Origin: Melieria omissa
Lineage: Eukaryota > Arthropoda > Insecta > Diptera > Ulidiidae
Assembly (NCBI GenBank): GCA_963971225.1
Contig: OZ020267.1
Location: forward strand, 106,975,892 to 107,039,891
Reading direction: 5' to 3'
DNA: 64,000 bases
How positions within the stretch are numbered: the first letter of the stretch is position 1; the number at the start of each line of letters is the position of its first letter. The position numbers and the translations under genes were made by a program. Below the pieces are notes generated by a model. That model was not told the origin of the DNA, made no database searches, and saw only the letters and a list, made by a program, of their open reading frames with translations. This document shows, in pieces, positions 11,281 to 22,430 of this stretch.

Positions 11281-13735
11281 ATGTTCGATCTGAAGTAAGT
11301 ATCGCTCCATAAGGTTTGCTGAAGAGCTCATCAAAGTCTTTAAACTCATCAAACTAAATCAAAGTCGATACAATCCAACATAGGAAATTTCGTTGTAATC
11401 ACCTTGATTGGGAAAAACATTAAATCTTTCAGCAAATGAAGGTGTAAGTTTGTAAACAAAAGTCTAAACAAGACTTTACTAAAATATTGTTGAGCTTACA
11501 TCGATTCGAATAACACTTCACCTTTAAGCAGCTAAAGTATAAACTCGTCTACGTGCATCAAAGTCGATAAAATCAATCACTGAAAATGTTGTTGAGATCT
11601 CTCCGAGTCGGACATCATTGTACCTTCGTGCGATCGTCGACCACAACCATCACTTAAATTATTGTTGAGATCAAATCAACTCATCTTTGAGCAATGAAGG
11701 TATAATCTTGTTTCGTAAATCAATTTCGTTGCAATCCTCCATTGGAAATTTTGTTGGGATCACCTTGATTCGATAAATGTTGAATCTTAGAGCAATGAAG
11801 GTGTAAGTTGTCTTCATAAGCCAAAGTCAAAACAATCATTTGCTAAAATATTCTTGAGATCACATCGATTCGGATAAAACTTCACCTTTAAGCAGCGAAA
11901 GTATAAACTCGTCTATGTGCATCAAAGTCGATGCAATCAATCACTGAAAATGTTGTTGAGATCTCTACGATTCGGACATCATTGTACCTTCGAGCGAACG
12001 TCGATCCAATCCATCTCTGAAAATATTGTTGAGATCACATCAATTCATCTTTGAGCAATGAAGTTATAACCTTGTTTCGTAAACCAATTTCTTTGCAAAC
12101 CTCCATTGGAAATTTTGTTGGAATCACCTTGATTCGATAAATGTTGAATCTTAGAGCAATGAAGGTGTAAGTTGTCTTCATAAGCCAAAATCGAAACAAT
12201 CCTTTACTGAAAACATTGTTGAGATCACTTTGATTATTTTTTTACCTTTAAGAATTGAAAGTATAATCTTGTCTACATAAACCAAAGTCGATACAATCAA
12301 TCACTGAAAATGTTGTTGAGATCTCTCCAATTCAGACTTCATTGTACCTTCCAGTGAACGTCGATCCAAAACGTCACTTATAAAATATTGTTGAGATCAC
12401 ATCAATACATCTTTGAGCAATGAAGGTATAATCTTGTTTCGTTAACCAATTTCGATACAATCCATCATTGGAAATTTTGTTGAGATCACCTTGATTCGAT
12501 AAATGTTGAATATTGGAGCAATGAAGGTGCAAGTTGTTTTCGTAGGCCAAAGTCGAAACAATCCTTTACTGAAAACATTGTTGAGATCATCTTGATTCGG
12601 ATGACGTTTCACATTTAAGAATTGAAAGTATAAACTTGTCTACAAAAACCAAAGTCAATATAATCAATCACTGAAAATGTTTTTGAGATCTCTCCGATTC
12701 GGACATCATTGAAACTTCGAGCGAACGTCGATCTAATACATATTGTTGAGATCACATGGATTCACCTTTGAGCACTGAAGGTATAAATTCATCAAAGTAA
12801 ACAAAAGTCGAAACAATCTTTACTGAAAATATTGTTGAGGTCACCTTGATTCAGACAACATTTAAGAATTCAACCTTTAACAATTCAAAGTATAAACTTG
12901 TCCGTCATGAGCCAAAGTCGATACAATCAATCACTGAAAATATTGTTTAGATCACCTTGATTCGGATATCATTTCACCTTAGAGCTATTAAAGTGTATAA
13001 AGTGCGGAAAGACGAAGGTTTGGAGACATTAGAACAGTTTTCTGCTTCTGCCGCGCCATCTCAAGACAATGCTTGGTAATCTTAGGACCACACAAGTACG
13101 CCGAACTAGAGGAAGTGGAGATTATGAAAAGCTGAAACGTTTGCTGAAATTTGCCAGAGGCACTCGTATTGTCACAGATCACTCCTACAACAACTACAAC
13201 TACAATTCATAAACGGATCACCATTTGGCATCGCCAAGGACTCAATAATGGTCTATGTGTGGTCACTCGTGGCCAACGTATTTCTAGCTGTAAAAGTCTA
13301 TACTTGCCTTCGTAAACCAAAGTAGATAAAATCCATCTTTAAAAATATTGTTGAGATCGATCATATCACCTTTAAGAATTGAAAGTATAAACTATAATCA
13401 AAGTCGATACATATCATCACTGTAACTTCAATCAATGAAGGTATAAACTTATCTTTGAAACCAAAGCCGATACAATCCATCACTGAAAATATTGTTCAGA
13501 TCCCTTCGAGCTTAGAGTTATAAGAGTCTAAGTGCGGGGAAAGTGAAGCTTTGGAGGTATTAGAGCAGTCTTCTGCTTCTGCCTTGCCATCTCAAAATAA
13601 ATCTTGGCAATCTTAAGAACACACGAGTTCGTCGGACTAGAGGAAGTGGTGAGGCTGGAAATCTGAAGCGTTTAGTGAAGTTTGCCAAAGCACTTTGTAA
13701 AATTATTTTCAACTAATACATTTTTAAAATACATA
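11281..13735. repeat. Higher-order tandem array, ~360-bp units of ~120-bp subunits
   Basis: A diverged array built on phrases such as CAAAGTCGATACAATC, ACTGAAAATATTGTTGAGATC, GATTCGGAT and ACCTTTAAGCAATGAAGG. The anchor phrase (A)TCAAAGTCGAT...CAATCACTGAAAATG recurs at about 11557, 11920, 12280 and 12647, giving periods near 360 bp. A shortened step follows to about 12911. The right part (12995-13165 and 13531-13690) is a second, longer duplication of about 165 bp. It includes the shared words TTCTGCTTCTGCC and CTAGAGGAAGTGG. The open frame at 12988-13182 lies inside this duplicated block and is not treated as a gene. Confidence 0.88.
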
Positions 13736-13776
13736 AATAAAATTGTTGATTCAAATTACATTCTCAAACACTGTTA

Positions 13777-14110
13777 ATAATTTAATTGATTGGTACGACA
13801 GCCCGCTTACGCGAGACTAAGGCCCAGCTTCCCGCAACCACCCGTGTTGTGCGTGTGAATTTTTGTACGCGGGTGGAAGGGACCTACAGTTTTATGCCGA
13901 TTCCGAACGGCAGGTTGGGAGCTTTTTCATAGGCAATTTTTACTCTCAGAGGTTTGCCATTTCCAGCTGAGAGGACAGCCACCGAAAGAGAAAACGAGTT
14001 TCCCGTTATTTTTTTTTAGGTGTTACTACATGCAGTATTCGATCTTGCGTCGCTCTGCATGCGACTCGTTGGACCGCGCACTAACCAACTGAGCCACGGC
14101 GGCTGCCGGG
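13777..14110 (-). mobile_element. tRNA-derived SINE with perfect target duplication
   Basis: Read on the minus strand, the element opens with a tRNA-like head. Its A-box-like GTGGCTCAGTTGGTTAG is followed by a B-box-like GATCGAATAC. The body contains CTGCCGTTCGGAATCGGC and AACTGTAGGTCCC, which I recognise from a SINE family common in tephritid flies. It ends in a short AT-rich tail. Flanking it on both sides is the same 14 bases, CTCAAACACTGTTA (13763-13776 and 14111-14124). This is a perfect target-site duplication and fixes the borders. SINEs move with the machinery of a LINE partner; no protein is encoded. The clean duplication indicates a fairly recent insertion. Confidence 0.88.
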
Positions 14111-14124
14111 CTCAAACACTGTTA

Positions 14125-14670
14125 TCAGAATATAACAAAAATCACACTGCTAAATAATAAAGTATTCTTAAAATTGTCTTTATTGTTTTATTTATAAAGG
14201 TAAGTTCTATACACCAAAAATCTAAAAAATTAAGAAGAATGGTGTCGTCTATCTAGAGTTTGTAAGTGAAAAAAAATATATATATGTATACAAAAGAAGA
14301 CAATTGCCACATCAACCACTCATAGTTTTAGTCGCCAAAGACCTTCAAATGGCAAACAACTGCAAATTTGGATTTTTAGACTTACAGCTCTTAGCTACAA
14401 GACAGCAACAGCTTCATAGCTCCAGCCCAGTTTTTGAGATGTCAAGAGATAGATTGAGATATAGGCCGTAAAATTTTAGGTACTAGGTAGGTAATTAAAT
14501 TGAATTTAAGTAAATAAATTTAGGTAGGTAATTTTTGTGTATTTCAGATTGAATGTATTTGTTGTACCACAATTCCTAATTTTCTGACATAACTCTTGCA
14601 ATCGGCTGTTCACAGCTTGAGTCGGAGTTAATTTCATGGCTCTGTATCACAACTTTAATGCATACGAGAC
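14125..14670. other. Unassigned AT-rich stretch
   Basis: No gene or bounded repeat was recognised between the SINE and the next small transposon. Confidence 0.4.
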
Positions 14671-14674
14671 ACAT

Positions 14675-14920
14675 CGCTCCTTCGTTGCAAGAACGTTATA
14701 ACTCAAAAAAATGTTTTTTTCAGTTTATGGCAGCCCTGTGTGTATGTGCATATGATCTTTTATCTGTCAAAACCTTTTTGTAAAATATTCAATACTTTGC
14801 TCACAAGACGACATGAAAAATTTCTTGATACCTTGAACTGCCTGCAATGGTAAATTTTAAAATTGAATTTTCTCTGAATGATATAGTTTTGAGTTATGAC
14901 GTTCTTGCAGCGAAGGAGCG
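14675..14920. mobile_element. Small MITE with 34-bp terminal inverted repeats
   Basis: The first 34 bases (14675-14708), beginning CGCTCCTTCGTTGCAAG, are matched in inverted orientation by the last 34 (14887-14920) with two mismatches. The element is bounded on both sides by ACAT (14671-14674, 14921-14924), a possible 4-bp target duplication. At 246 bp it encodes nothing, so it would depend on a transposase made elsewhere. The superfamily is not clear. Confidence 0.8.
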
Positions 14921-14924
14921 ACAT

Positions 14925-15675
14925 ATTGCATTATATTTTTTTACTTATGTGGAGAAATCTATTAAGCCCTCATCAAAGGTTAAAAGTTTTCCTTGAAACC
15001 TGTTTTCGGGATAGAATGTTAAATGAACTTCTGCTTCAGTCATTTCTCAGAGCCTTGGAAGGTGCATAGGTGCAGAAGGTTGAATTTAAGCATGCAAAGA
15101 TGTATCTTTCTCCTCAATTTATGTATTAAAAAATTTGCAGGAGGACGTTGTCACAAGCTGAACCTACATTCAGCAATTGTTGTTTAGGTCCTGTAAGTAG
15201 ACCTATTATTATTTTCAGATTGTTCTTGGAAAAGGCGATGAGTGTTTTGTAAGTCTTGGAACTCTCGACCAATGGGTTTGCCTGGGATTGTCCTCCTCTT
15301 TCAGATACCTGAAATGACTTTTGCCAGATACCTGAAATGACTTTCTCCTAAATCTTAAAAAATACTGAAATTTTCTACCAAAAGTTAAAAAATCTCCTAA
15401 TTTTTTAAAGGAATTTAACATCTTATGAATCAATAAATTTTGTACATATAATTTTTTTTAATTCGGCCTTTTTTATTCATCTTTCGCTTAACAACAAAAA
15501 GTTAACAACAAAAAATATATAGAACAAATGAATTAAACAAAAAGAGTCATTTTTGCCGGGATTTCATTGTGACATTGAATAATTGAGAACGAGATAGAAC
15601 GAGCTTACATTTTGTAAGCTTACACATGTTTTACACAACTGGGTGCTTTGACTATTAACATTATTGCCTAAATAC
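14925..15675. other. Unassigned AT-rich stretch
   Basis: No gene seen. A short direct repeat ATACCTGAAATGACTTT occurs twice near 15305-15345. The minus-strand open frame 15215-15433 has no recognisable features. Confidence 0.4.
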
Positions 15676-16062
15676 TGTAACGATAAGACAGTCTGTCGCT
15701 GTGCAAAGCAACCCTGCCGCGACGGCCGCGATGGTAACTTTTAGTCCAATCTGGCAACGACGGCCGCGATAATAACTTTTAGTCCAACCTGGCAATGATG
15801 GATACTTTTAGTCCACTCCGGAATGTGCGGGAACGATCTGCGCGATGGCCTGGCAGGTATAAAAGGCAGCCGGATGCGGCGCAGCGAGTCAGTCTGGTTT
15901 TGACAAGTGAAGTTGCCACATGGAGTAATTAAGCAAATACTTAAGTGTACGAACAGTAAAGTGTAAACTGTGAATAATAAAGTGACTGTTGGTTTATTTT
16001 ATTGTCTGCGTTTAACTGACTGTGTTTTATTTTCAAATTACACAATCCAGAGATACGTAACA
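15676..16062 (+). mobile_element. Solo LTR of a retrotransposon
   Basis: The segment runs from TGTAACG to CGTAACA and has the parts of an LTR in order. There is a GC-rich upstream region with three ~38-bp repeats of GACGGCCGCGAT...CTTTTAGTCCA. A TATA box GTATAAAAGG sits near 15857-15866. An initiator-like TCAGT lies about 31 bases later (15889). A polyadenylation signal AATAAA lies at 15976-15981. No gag or pol sequence adjoins either side, so this looks like a solo LTR left by recombination. A target-site duplication is not evident, which leaves the exact borders uncertain. Confidence 0.6.
15858..15866 (+). promoter_or_regulatory. TATA box of the solo LTR
   Basis: TATAAAAGG lies about 31 bases upstream of the initiator-like TCAGT at 15889. 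This is standard spacing for a polymerase II core promoter, and it could still drive transcription into the sequence to the right. Confidence 0.6.
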
Positions 16063-16076
16063 GCCCACTAGACTTA

Positions 16077-16661
16077 CAGCCTGATTCTGTGTATTCTTGA
16101 CAAATTTTTTATCAAGAAATTTTGTCATGATTTTTATCAAGCAAACGCTTTGCTGGTATTCTGATGCAACATTGATAAAGTAAAAAGCTCATTTAATTCA
16201 ACATAAGGTGAATATGCGACATTTGTCAAATTGTCAAAAAATAAGACAAAAAGTTTAACTAAAGTAAGTTTTGCAGAAAAAAACCGGCCCAGCGGGTACG
16301 CGCTGGGTTCTCATACCGAGCGCCCCCGGTTCGAATCCTGGCTAGGCTGGAAATAAGTTCGTACGTTTTTTTTTAATAGTTTCATCACAATAGGCGCTTT
16401 TTGCATACAAAAAATAATTCGTGGGAGGTAACGGAATTTTTTTTTATTTTCTCTGATGTAAAAGTGTAAACATGCACAATTCTTCCATTTTCAATAGGCA
16501 AAATTTCAATTTGTATGCTGTTGTCAATAGCATTCACACTTTTGACAATTTATCAAGAAAAGAGCTTTTATTTTTGGGATAGAATACCGATTCTTGACAA
16601 ATAATAAAAACTTGACAAATAGTCAATATGGTGAATTTATCAAGTGTACAGAATCGGGCTG
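16077..16661. mobile_element. MITE with CAGCC(T/C)GATTCTG ends, TTA duplication
   Basis: The left end CAGCCTGATTCTGT and the inverted right end CAGCCCGATTCTGT match and continue with a weaker match of about 15 more bases. TTA flanks both ends (16074-16076 and 16662-16664). A three-base TWA duplication is typical of PIF/Harbinger transposons, so this is a tentative family call. The 585-bp interior has no transposase and is rich in TTGACAA and TTATCAAG words. It carries a tRNA-like segment (16284-16350). Confidence 0.72.
16284..16350 (+). pseudogene. tRNA-like sequence (Met-CAT-like) inside the MITE
   Basis: The segment has an A-box-like GGCCCAGCGGGTACGCGC, an anticodon-loop-like TTCTCATA containing CAT, and a perfect B box GGTTCGAATCC (16328-16338). 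Its ends CCGGCC and GGCTGG can pair as a short acceptor stem. At 67 bases it is short for a tRNA, and the anticodon stem has a mismatch, so it is called a tRNA-like relic. It could also be the head of a SINE that landed in the MITE, although no duplication was found around it. Confidence 0.5.
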
Positions 16662-16664
16662 TTA

Positions 16665-17800
16665 GTATTCGTAACAATATGTTTTGTTGCCGGTGTTCCC
16701 AATACACCTACTTTGTAATCCAAAAATCTTCCAAAAATCCACTAATGATCCGGAAAATCCCCTAACATAAAACACAAATCTTTGAAAATGTTTCCTAAAC
16801 AATTCTTCCTCCTAAAAATTCTCCTCAAAACCCAAGAATCTCCTAAATCTAGGAGGAATTATCCTCATCTGGCAACACTGTTTTCCTCAAACTAGAGGCC
16901 AAATAATAGTAAAGTTAATACCGAGAGAGTGGTCTCAAAACGGCATGTAATTGGATGTTTGGGACATCGCCTTTTTAACGAACCAACCAACCATAGTAAA
17001 GTTGCGTTTTAAGTTTCTCTTTGAAGCCGTTGAAATTTCATGGATATGAATATTTCTAAAAATTATTAGAAAAATTGAGCGCAATGTAGAATATTAAAAT
17101 GGGCATCAGATGAAAAAGAAAATTCACTAGAGTAAAAAAGTATTATAATCTTTTGGTGCACAAAGACGATTAGGTATTGAAAATGTCTTTTTTAAACTTG
17201 ATTTTTAAATGTCCTTGAGAATTTCCAATAGGTTGTGTTTGTGCTATGTCACTAAATATTTTTATAAAATGAGTTGTTTGTTGTGCTTTATGAATGGCGA
17301 AAGGCCAAAGTGCATAGAAACTTATTTAATAATTTAATCTTCAAAGAGCCTCAACGAGAATAAAGAACACTAGTGTTGATTACTTACGTGAATTGGTTGA
17401 ACGTTTGCCAAGTTATGTCAGCTGATTATCCCATCGCTAGGTGTCATTAATGAATTTATAGCCACCTTGCGATGTTTTCTTTCTTACCTTTGGACAAGCG
17501 CCAATCCTTTCCAATCCAATCAGTTGTGATGAGCAGCTCGCAAGAGATTTTCACATTCAGTATGTAGCTCCTCCTTAACCCACTCCACTATCTCCTGAAT
17601 GTTTACCAATCAATCTTCGCACTACGAACCTTACGACAATAATTTGGATAATTATCAACATTTCGATTGCAACAACAACACTACTAGCAGTGTCAGTTCG
17701 ATCTAATGAAGGATATGTCGCAGCGCAAGTTACATCAGCAACGTCTCAGGCAATCCTAAACAAATAACAACTTACAACATAAGCAACAAATTCGCACCTC
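16665..17800. other. Unassigned non-coding stretch
   Basis: No gene recognised. Words related to AATCTCCTAAA and TCCTCCTAAAAATTC recur between 16720 and 16865 and resemble those near 15340-15400, suggesting an old dispersed repeat. Confidence 0.4.
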
Positions 17801-17805
17801 CTTGT

Positions 17806-18045
17806 CAAAAGATAAGGAGTGCATCCGAATGTGGGTGGGTGCGGACAGTTCACTCGGTATTTTTGTTTAGTCCGAAGATTAGGCACAGACACCCGAACAA
17901 ACAAATCTTAAGATAAGGAAATGCAACTGTTGGCACTCGAAATGCATTCGATTGCAAACAGTTGCAAATGTTTGGCTCATGGTTTTTGTTTGGTCCGAAG
18001 ATCACACACAAAGACCTGAGTAAACATATCTAAAGATAAGGGAGG
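17806..18045. promoter_or_regulatory. Duplicated block with three AGATAAGG (GATA-type) sites
   Basis: A ~69-bp segment (17853-17921) is repeated with changes at 17976-18044, sharing TTTTTGTTT(A/G)GTCCGAAGAT and AAGATAAGG. The GATA-factor consensus AGATAAGG occurs at 17810-17817, 17911-17918 and 18034-18041, all on the plus strand. Clusters of GATA sites are typical of fly gut and fat-body enhancers; that link is inference. Confidence 0.35.
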
Positions 18046-20860
18046 TATAGTAGAGAAAGACTGCCCTCGACGTCGACGAGTTAGTCTTAAGATTCGCTTC
18101 AACTTATACAGTTGAGTAATGAAGTTTCCACTGAATTAATATATATATTTCGGGAGTACTTTTATTTATATTGAAAATTGTGACAAAAGTCACAAAAACC
18201 ATAACTCGCGTACATCAATCAAAATTATCTCATCAAAGACACCAACCTCCAAAGACGCCAACCTCCTATCATCAACCTGCAAATTTGAACTCAGCTGAAT
18301 AAAAATACTACATACCTTTTTTTTGTCATCTTATAATTTCAATAAAATATATATTTGGTTTATTTTTTATGTATTTTATTTATTAGTCTTTTTCATTATT
18401 AAATGTGTTGCGTCATTGTTAAATCATTTTTTCAAATTAATTTTTTTTCGTCAACATTTTGTCAGCGCCCCATTTGTCAGCAGGGCACACAGTTGTGTGT
18501 GTATGTGTGTGTGTGTGTGTATGCTTGAGAGTGTATACATAATTATAATTAGTATAATTATAATTTTACTATATATATGTATGTATATATATAGATATAT
18601 ATATGTATATATAATTTTCGTCAGCTGCTGTTGCTTTAGCAAAATCAATCGGTTGTATGTATAATTTGTTTTAATTATATGAAATTTTACATATTATTTT
18701 GCTTAACAATTTAATTGCTATTATTTGTGTTTTGTTTTTTTATAATTTTTTTTTATATATAATATAATTAATTTTTTTTTTGTTGTTTTTGAAACAGATG
18801 TGGTTTGTGTTTGTATGTATTTGCACTTTTATATTAAACTTATTCATTCCCATTGTTGCAGTGTTTTAAATTTCACATTTTTTATTTTTTTCATTTTTAG
18901 TTTGTAATAATTTTTTTTAGTTTAAATAATCTTTTTATTATTTTTATTAAAAATTGTATTATTTTAAATGGTTTTCTTAATTGTTTAAATTTGTATTGTT
19001 TGCGTTTTTTGTATTCATTTTTTTGTTTTTTTTTCGTTACATTGCAGAAAACTTTAACGGTGCTTCCATGTTGTGGTTCCTTTGAAAAAATTTAATATAG
19101 ATTTTTTAATTTGACTTTACATAATTTAATGTAAGTAATGTTAATTTTTGTGTTGAATGATGCACTGCGTTTTAATCGGTTTTTGTTTTTGCAGAAAAGT
19201 CTATGTTTTAACGGTTTGTGTTGTTGCGCTTTGGTTGCTGGTCAATTTGCCAAAAAAAAACTGCGTTGTTTTTAAAGTTTTTTATGTTGAACGTTTTCGA
19301 ACAATTTTTTTCATTCTATTTGTTAAATGTGTATGTTTTTTTTGTTTGTTTTTGTTTGTTTTTAATTTTATGTTACTCATTTTTCGATTTCAAAATATCA
19401 GAATTTTCTAAAAATAGATACAAAAATTTTCATTCACTTAACTTTTAGTAGATTTAACGTTTACACTTTTAATTGAAATACAAATTAAATTCATTCAGCT
19501 ATAAATAATAAAAGTGTTGTATATACAATGTGATAGTATACAGCGTAATGTATATATAGTATGTGTATATATATATATATAAGAGTGTGTGTGTGTTGGT
19601 GTATGTTTTTGTTAAAAATAATGCCTTAGTTGTCTAGATTCAACTCGTAATTTTCAATATCAGAACAAATAAACATTTCATTTTTTGTTTTTGTTTGTTA
19701 ATATTTTAATTTTACATAAATATTCAAAGAACATCAAGTAAATATGTTTGTGTGTGTGTATATGTAGCGGTGTATGCATAGATAGAAATACACATGTATG
19801 TATGTACGTGAATACGTTAGCGTTGACGGTGACTTAAAGTTACGCGCGCACACACACACACACATATAGACACAAATATGTGTGAACTCGCACAGAAAAT
19901 ACACAAACAAACAAACAAACAAACAAACAGATAGACAGACAAACACACATGTATGTATGTATGCAGAATCGTATTAGGCTTAGCACACATATATGACAAA
20001 CAAACAAACAAACAAACAACCAAACATACAAACAAACATAACACGCAATTAACATTCCGATGCATATTTAGACAGAAATCTTATCAACTAAAGCCCGTTG
20101 CTGGCACTCACACAGGCGGCACATACATATACGAGTAGTTACATACTTACAGCTACTTGCGACATACATACATACTTACAGCCAAACATCAAATCCAGAC
20201 AACGGCCAGCACCCAATGACGAGTTGCATGAAATATTTCGGCTTATTCGAATTATTACGTCAAAGTAAAAACTTCAATAACATTTAACACATCTAGACGG
20301 GCACATACAGCATACAGCATATATATGTATGTGGTATGTAAAAGAGAATTTATTATGTATTCCTTATATATTTACTGAATAGACAACAAATTATTAGCCT
20401 TAAGTTTGGTAAATAAATGTGTCTAAGCATACTTTTTATGTGTGTATATGTATGTGTGTGTGTGTGAGAGAGTGTATGTGTAAATAAGCAAGACTGTATT
20501 AATTCATATGTAAGTAGTAAAGTGTGTATGTAAAAAAGGTACATAAAAACGGTACATAACGGTTTACAGTAATAAACAATTGAAATTTGAACTCTTCACA
20601 AAGGTATACAAGTCAAGTTTCTATATGCTACATAAGTGTAAATATATACGATAGGAAATTATTTGTATTTTGTTGTTCTTGTTGTTGTTTTTGTATTTCA
20701 AATTATGTTAGCAAACAAAATTCACTATGAACAAAACTGCCTGGATTTGAATGGGTGAAAAGTTTTGTTGTAATGTTGAGATATACACAGTTAAAAATTA
20801 GATATATCGACGTCTTATGTTAGTCAAAGTGTGTTTTCAATGCAACTTGAGGGTCTCATA
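18046..20860. other. Simple-repeat-rich non-coding stretch
   Basis: No gene recognised. It holds GT runs (18495-18520), AT dinucleotide runs (18540-18615, 19550-19580), CA runs (19850-19865), tandem CAAA units (19905-19930, 19998-20020) and GTGTGTGAGAG near 20455. The base skew is T-rich from 18320 to about 19450 and A-rich after 19730. All open frames here reflect these simple repeats. Confidence 0.55.
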
Positions 20861-20863
20861 TAA

Positions 20864-21490
20864 CACACCCACTACAAAAGTGACACAACTCAAAATTTTT
20901 CATTTTCGGGTTTATGTGTTAATACTGCGCACAATGCATAAATCTACCAATTAGCAAAAGCTCAGTATATTTTGTCGTTGTTAACTGTTACAAAAATACA
21001 GTTAGGTCTCTTTCCATGTCAGAAGTTTAATGCTATTTGATTGCTGCGGCTCAATGCAAAAGAGTCCTAACTCAAATTGTGTCACTTTTGACGAAATAAA
21101 TTTTTGTTAAAGTTAAATTTAAGCAAAATTCTACAAATTTTTGTATATATTTTTAAATTTTTAAAATTAATTATGAATTTTCAAAATTTTTCTTTCAACT
21201 TTTTAACTATCATTTATAATTATTAAATTCAGAAAAAGTGGCATAACTTGAAATAGTTCCGTAATTGTTGAATTAAAATATCATCAAAACAGTCACAACT
21301 CAAAGTTTTGGATTTTCTAGTGTAAAATAAAAAAAATTCTTGGAACTTATCAAAAAGCATAATCTGTAAGGATTTTCTACTAAACGGTTTATTCGTTATT
21401 AAAAAAACTGTTTATTTAGCTCAAAAACAGTTTTTTGCGTTTCCTGAAAAATCACAAATTTTGAGTTGTGTCACTTTTATTGTGCGTGTG
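20864..21490. mobile_element. MITE with AAAAGTGACACAACTCAAAA inverted ends
   Basis: The left end reads CACACCCACTACAAAAGTGACACAAC... and the right end, inverted, reads CACACGCACAATAAAAGTGA.... They agree at most positions over about 35 bases. Further copies of the motif (near 21068-21087 in inverted and 21290-21305 in direct orientation) lie inside, so the ends are built of a subterminal repeat. No transposase is encoded. Its left flank resembles the tandem repeat to its right (both contain GTTTTCAATGCA(A/G)CTTG), so it probably inserted into that array. A clear target duplication was not found. Confidence 0.65.
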
Positions 21491-21495
21491 CAATT

Positions 21496-21805
21496 GGGCG
21501 CTTGAGTTGAAAGGAATTGGAATAATAAAAGCATTGGGAAAAATTTTAAACTGAAGGCCTCAGGTGGGCGTTTGAGTTGAAAGGAATTTAAATAATTAAA
21601 AGCATTGAAGAACTATTTTCAACTGAAGGCTTCTAATTGGCTCTGAAGTTAAAAGGAATTGAAATGATCAAAAGTGACGAGGAAATATTTTAAACTGAAA
21701 GCCCCAAATGGGCGCTTGAGTTGAAAGGAATTGAAATAATCAAAAGCCTTGAGGAAATATCTTGTTTTCAATGCAGCTTGGGGGCCACAAATGGATTCTT
21801 GAGTT
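21496..21805. repeat. Tandem array, four copies of ~71 bp
   Basis: The phrase GGGCGCTTGAGTTGAAAGGA or a close variant begins at 21496, 21566, 21639 and 21710, giving periods of 70, 73 and 71 bp. Copies diverge by point changes and small indels. The array runs into degenerate sequence near 21800. Confidence 0.8.
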
Positions 21806-22364
21806 TTAAAAAGATTTTTTTTCCTTGTTCACTCATCTCTGGAGCATAGGGCCTCCACAAGACTCTTCCATCTTACACGATTCTGGGCGGTTTAAAAATA
21901 TAAATTACTAAAATCATTCTTATATATATCTTCATAACCTAACCTTAAATCATTCTTCAGTTCTTGGGCTCTTGAGTTAAAAAAATTAAATAATTAAAAG
22001 CTAATCTGCGCTAACTTGAAAATCTTTCGCGTCATAATGTAATCTGTGAACTGAACCACCAATAAGACCCAAGGACACTTTTCATTAGATACTTTTATCA
22101 AACTGTTCACCACTTCAACTTGAAAGCAAGCCCGATCACCTTAGATGGTTCCAAGGCTTTCCAAGTAAGTAGATTTGGAGTTAAACCAAGCGCTCAGATA
22201 GACGTTGGTCCACAATGCTTTGTCATAGGTGAACTCGTCTATTCTCTTTAATGATTTGGTAGAATTTTCGCAGTAATGGAGAACCAATACTCGTCGTTTT
22301 TCTACAACAACAGCAACTTGAAAGCAAGCTCGTTCACCTCAAAACATTTCAAGACTTCTCACAT
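21806..22364. other. Degenerate dispersed/local repeat
   Basis: No gene. The block from about 22100 is duplicated, with changes, from about 22315. Both begin AACTTGAAAGCAAGC and continue with versions of CACAGT, TCTACTC and GAAGAACCAATGC. It looks like an old duplicated non-coding repeat. Confidence 0.45.
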
Positions 22365-22430
22365 GGCCGCGAGGTCAAATGGATAAGGCAGTTTTTTAGG
22401 CCCACGACCGTTTGAAACCATGTTTGCCAT
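22365..22430 (+). pseudogene. tRNA-Arg-like fragment
   Basis: GGCCGCGAGGTCAAATGGATAAGGC closely resembles the 5' half of an arginine tRNA (A box region). The anticodon arm is replaced by a T-run, and the T arm is only weakly recognisable (GTTTGAAACC). It is therefore a non-functional tRNA relic or a tRNA-derived repeat head. Confidence 0.4.
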
